This document shows, piece after piece, positions 57,329 through 64,000 of a DNA stretch of 64,000 nucleotides. Both the position numbers and the translations under genes were made by a program. Each line of letters starts with the position of its first letter. Position 1 is the stretch's first letter. The stretch is from assembly GCF_006351925.1 (NCBI RefSeq), contig NZ_CP040924.1, positions 676,501 to 740,500 of the forward strand, written 5' to 3'. The notes beneath the pieces are model-generated. The model had not been told where the DNA came from and ran no database searches. It saw only the letters and a list, made by a program, of their open reading frames with translations. Origin of the DNA: Clostridium thermarum (GTDB taxonomy: Bacteria; Bacillota; Clostridia; Clostridiales; Clostridiaceae).

Positions 57329-58195
57329 TTGATTAAAGGATACATATATTCTGCAATGTCTGCTATATTGTTTGGAAGTGCAGGAGTAATAATTAAGCTT
57401 GCTTTTGCTGAGGGGGCAGAATCCATAAGCTTGTTAACCTTACAGTATATAATTGCTGTAGCAATAATGTTCTTTCTTATACTTATCACCAATAGAAGTG
57501 CTCTAAAGATAAGTAAAAAGGATTTGTACCATACAGCGGTGCTCGGCATAGTAGGAAACACCTTTATGACTGTGTTCTATTATCTGGCTTTTAGTTACTT
57601 GGATGTTTCATTGGTAGCAATTTTGTTATATACATATCCAATTATTGTTTTTATGTACTCATTTATTTTTGAAAGAGAATCTATAACCAGCAATAAGCTC
57701 ATAGCCCTAATCTTGGCCTTTGTAGGATGTTTTTTTGCTTTGGGTCTGATGGAAGGGGCAGGAAAGGTTTCCTTGGTGGGAATAGGCGTCGGGCTTTTAG
57801 CTGCGGTCTTCTTTGCCTTTATGAATATCTATTCTGAGAAGAAACTCAGCACTATGAATCCGCTTTGTATTAATTTTTACTCCACCGCCTTTTCGCTGCT
57901 GTCATTGGTTATCTATCAGCCGCCTACTTTCTTATTCAGCGGAGAGGTAACAGTTAGACTGGTAATCTTAACAGCGGTATTGGCTGTTATATGTGAGATC
58001 ATGCCTTTAACTCTCCTATATGCTGCAATTAAATACATAGGCTCATTAAGAGTATCGATTATAGGCAATCTGGAGATCCCAACAGCAATGGTTCTGTCCT
58101 ATTTACTGTTAAAGGAAACTGCAGCCCCTATACAGCTGCTTGGTGCTGCAATGGTTATATACGCTGCGTACAGTATAAAAAAAGAAAATGTATAG
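57329..58195 (+). CDS. EamA/DMT-family transporter
   Basis: A 288-residue membrane protein with ten hydrophobic segments in two EamA halves (first half about 4-138, second 148-282), with the conserved ends YTYPIIVFMYSFIFERE and LEIPTAMVLSYLLLKE. The TTG at 57329 is used because AAAGGAGG lies seven bases upstream; a longer frame from 57269 has no such site. It is the first of three closely spaced genes. Substrate unknown, typically amino acids or nucleotide sugars in the family. Confidence 0.88.
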   Translation: MIKGYIYSAMSAILFGSAGVIIKLAFAEGAESISLLTLQYIIAVAIMFFLILITNRSALKISKKDLYHTAVLGIVGNTFMTVFYYLAFSYLDVSLVAILLYTYPIIVFMYSFIFERESITSNKLIALILAFVGCFFALGLMEGAGKVSLVGIGVGLLAAVFFAFMNIYSEKKLSTMNPLCINFYSTAFSLLSLVIYQPPTFLFSGEVTVRLVILTAVLAVICEIMPLTLLYAAIKYIGSLRVSIIGNLEIPTAMVLSYLLLKETAAPIQLLGAAMVIYAAYSIKKENV

Positions 58196-58208
58196 AGGAG
58201 CGATAGTC

Positions 58209-58526
58209 TTGTTTAAGATAGAGGATTTGATGTCCGGCGATTTCTCAGCCTATCCCGAAGAGGTGCAGACATACTTACAAAGTTTTTCTGAATTATTTAG
58301 AGAATACCTGAAGGAGGAACTCATAGAGGATACTCTAGTGAAGGTATTTAAAAGTATAGAGAGTGGAAGTGAGGAATACAAAGAAATTCTTAGAGAAATT
58401 CTGGAACATGGTCATAAAGGGTATAAAAATATGTCCACACGAACCCTGTTGAACCTATACCTAGAAATGAAGAAAGAAGAGGAATTTATTAAGCTGCTAG
58501 AAAAAGTAAGCAATGAATTAGAATGA
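58209..58526 (+). CDS. Hypothetical small helical protein (105 residues)
   Basis: A TTG start eight bases after GAGGAG gives MFKIEDLMSGDFSAYPEEV and so on. The sequence is strongly helical and acidic (KEELIEDTLVKVFKSIE), without membrane segments. It is sandwiched between the transporter and the Nudix gene in one operon. No family recognised. Confidence 0.65.
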   Translation: MFKIEDLMSGDFSAYPEEVQTYLQSFSELFREYLKEELIEDTLVKVFKSIESGSEEYKEILREILEHGHKGYKNMSTRTLLNLYLEMKKEEEFIKLLEKVSNELE

Positions 58527-58541
58527 GAAGGAGTCTCTAAT

Positions 58542-59390
58542 ATGGAACATGGAGAATATCTTTATTTTATACCGGCTGTTGAGTTCCCGGAAGAAGAGAG
58601 CACTGAAGCTTTATGGTTCGTTTTTAACGGAAATAAGCTTGCAGTAGAAACAAGGAATGATAAAGCAGAAATACCTTCGAACGCTAAAGTGAATGAATAC
58701 AGAGACAAGTTGAAGAGCGTATTCTATTTAGGAGAATTAAGAGGCATACAATGCTATACTGCTGAAATGGATAATGCAACTGCAGTGGGAGAGGATTTTA
58801 AATTTATTGACTTAAAAACTATAATGCCCAGTCTTGAGCCGGAAATATTTTTTGTATCAGCCAGGGCAATTCAAATAATAAATTGGGACAAGGAACACAA
58901 GTACTGCGGCTGTTGTGGTGCCCTCATGAAACTGAAGAGGGGGGAGAGGGCCAAGGTGTGTCCTGAGTGCGGGCTCATAAACTACCCAAGGATATCACCG
59001 GCCATAATAGTGGCGGTAACAAGGGGAAAGGAAATCTTATTGGCACACAATAAAAATTTTAAACCAGGTATGTACAGTGTAATAGCCGGCTTTGTAGATC
59101 CCGGAGAAACCTTCGAAGAATGCGTAAAGCGTGAAGTTATGGAGGAAGTTGGCATAAGGGTAAAAAACATAAAATACTTTAGGAGCCAGACATGGCCCTT
59201 TCCCAATTCCTTAATGGTAGGTTTCACTGCTGAATATGATAGTGGGGAAATAAGTCCGGATGGAGTGGAAATAGAAGAAGCGAATTGGTATACGGCGGAT
59301 AATCTTCCCTCCATACCATCAAAAGTTACGATTGCAGGGAAACTCATTAAGTGGTTTGTGGAAAATACAAATAATAAGGATGTTGTATAA
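58542..59390 (+). CDS. nudC: NudC-like NAD(H)/NAD-cap pyrophosphatase (Nudix)
   Basis: A 282-residue enzyme with an N-terminal domain, a four-Cys zinc site (CGCCG and CPECG, about 125-145) and a C-terminal Nudix domain with GFVDPGETFEECVKREVMEE and VGI (about 186-208). The RSQTWPFPNSLMVGFTAEY stretch after it is the NudC signature (SQPWPFPxS). It hydrolyses NAD(H) and can remove NAD caps from RNA. AAGGAG precedes the ATG. Confidence 0.92.
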   Translation: MEHGEYLYFIPAVEFPEEESTEALWFVFNGNKLAVETRNDKAEIPSNAKVNEYRDKLKSVFYLGELRGIQCYTAEMDNATAVGEDFKFIDLKTIMPSLEPEIFFVSARAIQIINWDKEHKYCGCCGALMKLKRGERAKVCPECGLINYPRISPAIIVAVTRGKEILLAHNKNFKPGMYSVIAGFVDPGETFEECVKREVMEEVGIRVKNIKYFRSQTWPFPNSLMVGFTAEYDSGEISPDGVEIEEANWYTADNLPSIPSKVTIAGKLIKWFVENTNNKDVV

Positions 59391-59520
59391 CCGAAAGAAA
59401 AGGTGAATAAGTTTAATTGACAATAAAAGTTTTACAATATGTAAGTTGGATTTTCCTCATTTGAGATAAAGTTATCCAGGTCCTCATCATATAAAATGTA
59501 ATCATCAGCTTGCATATAAA

Positions 59521-59560
59521 AGAAAAAGAGATTGATATTTATCTTTCAATCTCTTTTTCT
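59521..59560. terminator. Terminator
   Basis: AGAAAAAGAGATTGA (59521-59535) pairs exactly with TCAATCTCTTTTTCT (59546-59560). It serves the glutaredoxin-like gene on the minus strand and the nudC operon on the plus strand. Confidence 0.85.
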
Positions 59561-59571
59561 CGTCTATAAAA

Positions 59572-59832
59572 TTACTTCATGGCTTTCTCATAAACCTGCT
59601 GTATAATTTCCTTGGAAGCCACGCCTTCATGGACCTTAACTCCTTCTATATAGTAAGCTGGAACGTAATAATAATCATACTGATTAGCTATTTCCGGTTC
59701 CATGCCCTCATCTATAATCATAACAGGAACATCAGCATACCTGGGGTGCTCCTTTTTTAACTCCTCCATCCAGGAAAGAGCACGTTTGCAATATGGACAG
59801 TTATGTAAAATAAATAGTGTTACAGGTTTCAT
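59572..59832 (-). CDS. Glutaredoxin-like thioredoxin-fold protein
   Basis: An 86-residue protein with the active-site motif CPYC (HNCPYCKRALSWMEEL) near the N-terminus and a cis-proline YYVPAYYIEG. This is a complete small thioredoxin-fold oxidoreductase that would reduce disulphides or glutathione-like adducts in the cytosol. Partner unknown. Confidence 0.88.
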   Translation of the reverse strand: MKPVTLFILHNCPYCKRALSWMEELKKEHPRYADVPVMIIDEGMEPEIANQYDYYYVPAYYIEGVKVHEGVASKEIIQQVYEKAMK

Positions 59833-59969
59833 TCTATCACCAGCCTTTTAAATTGTGATATACATATTATACTTCAAAATTATAAAAAAATATATAAAAC
59901 CTATAAGTATCATAAAAAGAATCATCAGTAATAAAATATATAAGTACATATTTTAAATGAGGAGATTAT

Positions 59970-60686
59970 ATGGAACATTACATAACTTTGATATTAGGAA
60001 TTTTAGAAATCACCATGTTGGATTTAGTGCTGTGCGGAGACAATATTGGCATAATTGCTTTAGCCACAAAGGAGTTACCAAAGAAGTCTGCTAAACTTGC
60101 CAGTTTTATTGGGATAACTGGAGCCATTATATTAAGAATTTACTTTGCCGCCTGTATTTCTGTTTTTTTAAAGGTAAAATGGATACCTTTAAGGCTTGTA
60201 GGGGGTATAATTCTTGCTAAGGTAACATGGGATTTGATAAAGTCCGACCATGAAGATGAAGAATACCACGGGAAAGAAAATAAAAAGTTTTGGGATGCAG
60301 TATTTTCTGTAATTATTGCTGATATAAGCATGAGTCTTGACAATGTTTTAGCTATAACCGGTGCGGCAGATGGAAACATGCTTCTAATTACTTTTGGTAT
60401 TTTGCTTAATATACCAATTATTTTTTTCGGCAGTCAGTTTGTAGTTAAATTAATGAAAAAGAATCCCATGGTAATTTATATTGGAGGGGCAATTCTTGCT
60501 TTTACCTCTGTAAGAATGATAGTAGAAGATGCTCTGTTTAAGCATTATATTACCTTAGGGAATAATGTAGAGAAAATTCTTCCATGGAATGCGGCACTCA
60601 TAACATTGATCTACGGATACGGCCGGGCCAAGGAATCAAAGAGTCAGATTGACAATAATAGAAATAAAATTACAAGAGCCTCTTAA
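59970..60686 (+). CDS. TerC-family membrane protein (YjbE/YkoY-like)
   Basis: A 238-residue membrane protein with about seven segments and the two paired acidic signatures DLVLCGDN (18-25) and DISMSLDNV, typical of TerC/YjbE proteins that export manganese or metallate secreted enzymes. A GGAG site precedes the ATG. I looked for a yybP-ykoY manganese riboswitch upstream and saw none in the AT-rich leader. Confidence 0.88.
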   Translation: MEHYITLILGILEITMLDLVLCGDNIGIIALATKELPKKSAKLASFIGITGAIILRIYFAACISVFLKVKWIPLRLVGGIILAKVTWDLIKSDHEDEEYHGKENKKFWDAVFSVIIADISMSLDNVLAITGAADGNMLLITFGILLNIPIIFFGSQFVVKLMKKNPMVIYIGGAILAFTSVRMIVEDALFKHYITLGNNVEKILPWNAALITLIYGYGRAKESKSQIDNNRNKITRAS

Positions 60687-60751
60687 ATTATTTATTATAC
60701 AGGTATAATGTCATATCATTTGTGAGAGAATAGCTTTGAGAGATTACTTCT

Positions 60752-60859
60752 GATGAAGGCCTGGAGGACCCAAGAAAAGGACCTGTTTTAGCAGCAAGCC
60801 CTATGGTAAGCGGTATGGGAGGCTTCGAAGAAGTTGCTGGTGTAAACTATAGGGTATGA
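60752..60859 (+). pseudogene. Unidentified gene remnant
   Basis: A short open run reads DEGLEDPRKGPVLAASP and VSGMGGFEEVAGVNYRV, then stop, with no start codon or ribosome binding site. It is protein-like in composition, but the family was not recognised. The rest of 60687-61139 is intergenic. Confidence 0.3.
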
Positions 60860-60918
60860 GGTTGACAAAAAATGAAGAAGAGGCGAGACAAATATTGAAA
60901 GATGCCAGTGGAGATCTA

Positions 60919-60961
60919 AAAAATCCTCATAAGCAACTGTGGCAGGGAGTTATGAGGATTT
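60919..60961 (+). terminator. Terminator
   Basis: AAATCCTCATAA (60919-60930) pairs with TTATGAGGATTT (60950-60961), followed by CTTT. It lies 230 bases after the TerC-family gene. Confidence 0.65.
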
Positions 60962-61154
60962 CTTTATGGAGTTAACAAATTTTTAATAACATTTTAAGAA
61001 GTATTTAATACTGTCTTTGTTATACTGTGTTATAATATACTTGTAAGTTAATTTATTCTTTTTGATAAACCGGTAAAAAAGATAGGTTAATTTGCGAGCC
61101 AATTTATTATTGTAAACGTATAAATATGTAAGAGGAATTTTGGGAGGGATTGAA

Positions 61155-61364
61155 ATGCCGATGAGAGTTAAAATGGATGGAGTAGTTGGACAGATTATAG
61201 AACCTTATGGCAAATTCAACTATGGTGATATTGTAAATATTATAAAGATAAAAATATCAGAGTTTGATTTCTTTAAAAGTAAGGCCTGTGTAACAGATGG
61301 ACAAGGTGTTTACTGGATTGATATGAAAAACCTGGAGCTGAGACCTGGAAATTATAAGGTATAG
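61155..61364 (+). CDS. Hypothetical small beta-rich protein (69 residues)
   Basis: ATG 61155 follows GGGAGG; the TTG at 61140 overlaps that site. The product, MPMRVKMDGVVGQIIEPYG onward, ends WIDMKNLELRPGNYKV. It has the alternating hydrophobic pattern of a small SH3-like barrel. It is a single-gene unit closed by a strong terminator. Function unknown. Confidence 0.65.
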   Translation: MPMRVKMDGVVGQIIEPYGKFNYGDIVNIIKIKISEFDFFKSKACVTDGQGVYWIDMKNLELRPGNYKV

Positions 61365-61374
61365 GCTACATAAC

Positions 61375-61400
61375 AAAAACTGCGCGTCAGCGCAGTTTTT
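61375..61400 (+). terminator. Terminator
   Basis: AAAAACTGCGC (61375-61385) and GCGCAGTTTTT (61390-61400) form an exact stem around GTCA with a following T. Confidence 0.9.
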
Positions 61401-61508
61401 TCAATTAATAATTGATATTCAAGTTGGGTAAATTTTGGCAAATCACGTACATTCTCCTAATAATTACTCTAATCTTTGTCTATGAGAATACAGCTTTACA
61501 TGTGAAGG

Positions 61509-62579
61509 TTAAATATGCTCTAACACAGCAAGAGCGCTTACAGCTTCTATTACAGGGAGAACTCTTGGAACTATGCAGGGGTCATGCCTGCCTTCAACGG
61601 TCAAGGTTGTATTATTCATATCAATTATATCAACAGTGTTCTGTTCAAGACTGATGGAAGCTGTAGGCTTAATTGCACACCTAAAGATCACTGGCATACC
61701 ATTGGTTATACCGCCAATTATCCCACCGTTATTATTAGAAGAAGTTTTTATGGTTCCGTTGTCAATATAGTAAGGATCATTTGCCTGTGAACCTTTCATT
61801 GTGGTAATTTCAAAACCCTTTCCAAATTCTACAGCCTTTACTGCAGGAACAGAGAAGAGCAGGTGGGCCAGCGTGCTTTCCAAAGAATCAAAAAAGGGAT
61901 CGCCTATACCCGGCGGTATATTTAAGATTGCACACTCCACAACTCCGCCCACAGAGTTTTTCTCTTCTTTTGCCTTTCTTATACACTGTTTCATTTTCTC
62001 TGTGGCTTTATCATCAATCACAGGAAAAGGAATAGTGGAAAGTTTATTGATAATATCTTCCGATATGTTTGTTAAATCCAAGGAGGTATCTTTTATATTG
62101 TAGATACTGTTTACATGACTTATTATCTTTATGCCTTTCTCTACTAGTATTTGCTTAGCGATGGCGCCGGCAAATACTAAGCCGGCGGTAATACGGCCGG
62201 AAAAATGGCCGCTTCCCCTGAAATCATTAAAGCCCTTATATTTTACCCTTCCACTGTAATCAGCATGTCCGGGTCTCATGGCATATCTTAAGTTGGTGTA
62301 ATCCGAGGATTGTGTATTTTTGTTTCTTATAATAGCACAGAGTGGTGTACCGGTGGTTCTCCCTTCGAAATAACCACTTAAAATCTCAAAATTGTCCTCT
62401 TCCTTTCTTGGTGTTACAAGATCACTGGAACCAGGAGCTCTTCTTTGCATTTCTTTTTTTATAAGATCGAAATCTAACTTAAGACCAGCAGGTAATCCGC
62501 TTATGGTTATACCTATGGCTGCTCCGTGTGATTCACCGAAAATAGAATACTGAATTTTTTTGCCCCAAACGCCGCTCAT
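61509..62579 (-). CDS. aroC: Chorismate synthase
   Basis: The last enzyme of the shikimate pathway, converting EPSP to chorismate with reduced FMN. It is 356 residues, the normal length. Signatures visible: GESHGAAIGITISGLPAG at the N-terminus, MRPGHADYSG and RGSGHFSGRITAG in the middle, and RHDPCIVPRVLPVIEA at the C-terminus. GGAGGTG lies six bases before the ATG. No other aro gene is adjacent. Confidence 0.97.
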   Translation of the reverse strand: MSGVWGKKIQYSIFGESHGAAIGITISGLPAGLKLDFDLIKKEMQRRAPGSSDLVTPRKEEDNFEILSGYFEGRTTGTPLCAIIRNKNTQSSDYTNLRYAMRPGHADYSGRVKYKGFNDFRGSGHFSGRITAGLVFAGAIAKQILVEKGIKIISHVNSIYNIKDTSLDLTNISEDIINKLSTIPFPVIDDKATEKMKQCIRKAKEEKNSVGGVVECAILNIPPGIGDPFFDSLESTLAHLLFSVPAVKAVEFGKGFEITTMKGSQANDPYYIDNGTIKTSSNNNGGIIGGITNGMPVIFRCAIKPTASISLEQNTVDIIDMNNTTLTVEGRHDPCIVPRVLPVIEAVSALAVLEHI

Positions 62580-62848
62580 TTTGGCACCTCCGTTATTATT
62601 ATACAGATTTATGAATTATTATATATTATCTCCTTAAAGAAACATAATGTCTAGAGTTTTTATTTAGTATATTTGCTTAAAGATAAATTGTGACAGAATA
62701 AAAAGATTATAACGGTTTGGACCAAAGAAAAATTTTCAATAATATAAGATGGTTAAAATAATAAAAATACTGTTATAGTCAAAGCGTAATTGTTAACATG
62801 GCTGTAAAATACGAAAAAATCGTGAAATAAAAAACTGTACCAGTTATG

Positions 62849-62877
62849 TTGACAAACTGTTATAGTGATATTATAAT
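62849..62877 (+). promoter_or_regulatory. Promoter of pflB
   Basis: TTGACA (62849-62854), a 17-base spacer and TATAAT (62872-62877), a near-consensus promoter with a leader of about 100 bases. ACTGTTATAGT occurs twice (62769-62779 and 62856-62866) and a TTGTTAA half-site of the Rex type lies near 62791. The rest of 62580-62982 shows no gene. Confidence 0.7.
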
Positions 62878-62982
62878 AAAAATATAGGGATAATAATTAT
62901 TAATTACTTATAAAATAAAAATGAACATGGAACTGCAAATTTTGGAAAATGAGAATTCTATAAAACTTAGGGGGTATGTAAA

Positions 62983-64000
62983 ATGTTTAAACAATGGGAA
63001 GGTTTTAAAGCTGGAGAATGGACAGAAGGTATCAATGTAAGAGATTTTATACAGAAGAACTATACTTTGTATGAAGGAGACAAGAGCTTTCTTACAAACC
63101 CAACAGAAAAGACAAAGAAGGTTTGGGATAAGGCTGCTAAGCTTATAGTTGAAGAAATAAAAAAAGGTGTAATGGATGTAGAAACAGGAATTGTTTCCGG
63201 TATAAACAATTTTAAGCCTGGATATCTTGATAAGGAAAATGAAGTCATTTTTGGTTTTCAGACTGATGCACCTTTAAAGAGAATTGTTAATCCGTTTGGT
63301 GGTATGAGAATGGTTGAACAGTCTCTGGATGCATATGGATTTAAGCTGGATGAAACAATTCATAAGTATTTTAAAATGTACAGAAAGACTCATAATGATG
63401 GAGTATTTGATGCCTATAGTGAAGAAATGAAAGCTGCTAGATCAGCAGGACTCTTAACTGGACTTCCAGATGCTTATGGCAGAGGTAGAATTATAGGTGA
63501 CTACAGAAGAGTAGCTCTATATGGAATTGATTTCCTGATAGAAGAAAAGAAAAAAGATCTAAAGGATCTAAAGGGTGATTTCCTTGATGAACTTATAAGA
63601 AAGAGAGAAGAAGTTTCTGAACAGATAAGAGCTCTTCAGGCAATGAAGGAGATGGCAGCATCTTATGGAATAGATATTTCTCAGCCAGCTTCTAATGCTA
63701 GGGAAGCAGTTCAGGCAGTTTACTTTGGATATTTAGCTGCAGTTAAAGAAAACAATGGGGCAGCGATGTCACTAGGAAGAACATCTACTTTCCTTGATAT
63801 ATATATCGAAAGAGATTTTCAGAATGGAACATTAACTGAGGCAGAAGCTCAGGAATTAATAGACCAGTTCGTAATAAAACTAAGAATGGTAAGACATCTT
63901 AGAACACCTGAATATAACGAATTATTTGCTGGAAACCCAACATGGGTAACTGAATCTATCGGTGGCGTAGGTGAAGATGGAAGACCACTTGTGACAAAGA
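62983..64000 (+). CDS. pflB: Pyruvate formate-lyase (3' end outside window)
   Basis: The first 339 residues of formate acetyltransferase, beginning [20 protein letters not shown] after AGGGGG. Family stretches seen include [40 protein letters not shown] and [22 protein letters not shown]. The active-site Cys pair and the C-terminal glycyl-radical Gly lie beyond the window. PFL splits pyruvate to acetyl-CoA and formate in anaerobic growth and needs an activating enzyme, usually encoded just downstream. Confidence 0.97.
   Translation, partial: MFKQWEGFKAGEWTEGINVRDFIQKNYTLYEGDKSFLTNPTEKTKKVWDKAAKLIVEEIKKGVMDVETGIVSGINNFKPGYLDKENEVIFGFQTDAPLKRIVNPFGGMRMVEQSLDAYGFKLDETIHKYFKMYRKTHNDGVFDAYSEEMKAARSAGLLTGLPDAYGRGRIIGDYRRVALYGIDFLIEEKKKDLKDLKGDFLDELIRKREEVSEQIRALQAMKEMAASYGIDISQPASNAREAVQAVYFGYLAAVKENNGAAMSLGRTSTFLDIYIERDFQNGTLTEAEAQELIDQFVIKLRMVRHLRTPEYNELFAGNPTWVTESIGGVGEDGRPLVTK

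Noticed and set aside
59457-59540. 27-codon minus-strand ORF (starts MQADDYILYDEDLD)
   Set aside because: No ribosome binding site, and it starts at the edge of a terminator hairpin; composition alone is not enough.
59833-59969. Possible manganese (yybP-ykoY) riboswitch before the TerC-family gene
   Set aside because: The leader is AT-rich and lacks the conserved GGGGAGUA-type loops and stems.

Overview
The window is AT-rich DNA that looks like a Clostridium-type Firmicute. Reasons: AGGAGG-like ribosome binding sites, frequent TTG/GTG starts, CWB2 cell-wall-binding repeats, a 3D-domain cell-wall protein, YesMN-type signalling and pyruvate formate-lyase. No tRNA, rRNA, CRISPR array, phage gene or intact insertion sequence was recognised. 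Species cannot be fixed from the sequence alone.

Region 1 (1-13.9 kb) is a carbohydrate locus: the end of a sortase-type surface protein with two copies of an unrecognised domain, a YesM-like sensor kinase, a second sensor that has lost its kinase part, a CUT1 ABC importer (binding lipoprotein plus two permeases, no ATPase gene), a YesN-like AraC response regulator and two tandem GH65 phosphorylases. The likely logic is: sense an alpha-glucoside, import it, split it with phosphate. The importer and GH65 promoters share AAACCATTTA-N4-GATT at exactly the same distance from the -10 box, a candidate site for the response regulator.

Region 2 (14-36 kb) holds two chemoreceptors, an MFS transporter, a MarR regulator with a palindromic operator and a heterodimeric ABC exporter, a coiled-coil/3D-domain wall protein, a yaaA remnant, helD, a LysE-type exporter and an ABC transporter plus two-component operon of the peptide-antibiotic-response type. 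Region 3 (35.7-44.8 kb) is dominated by one 2884-residue cell-surface amylopullulanase with a pullulanase and an alpha-amylase catalytic domain, preceded by three MalR-like operators.

Region 4 (44.9-50 kb) has a Cys/Asp-rich small protein, a frameshifted GH3-family gene, a LURP-one-like protein and an HflK/HflC pair. Region 5 (50.1-56.2 kb) is the most unusual: an HTH-TPR regulator of RRNPP type, a 44-residue secreted-peptide candidate, a subtilisin-fold protein whose catalytic His and Ser read as Asn and Cys, and a tandem array of TPR-only paralogues, some intact and some decayed. Together they look like an expanded peptide-signalling locus. Region 6 (56.3-64 kb) is mostly housekeeping: an RNA methyltransferase, a DMT transporter, NudC-type Nudix hydrolase, a glutaredoxin-like protein, a TerC-family protein, chorismate synthase and the start of pflB.

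All names come from reading motifs by eye; no database search was run.
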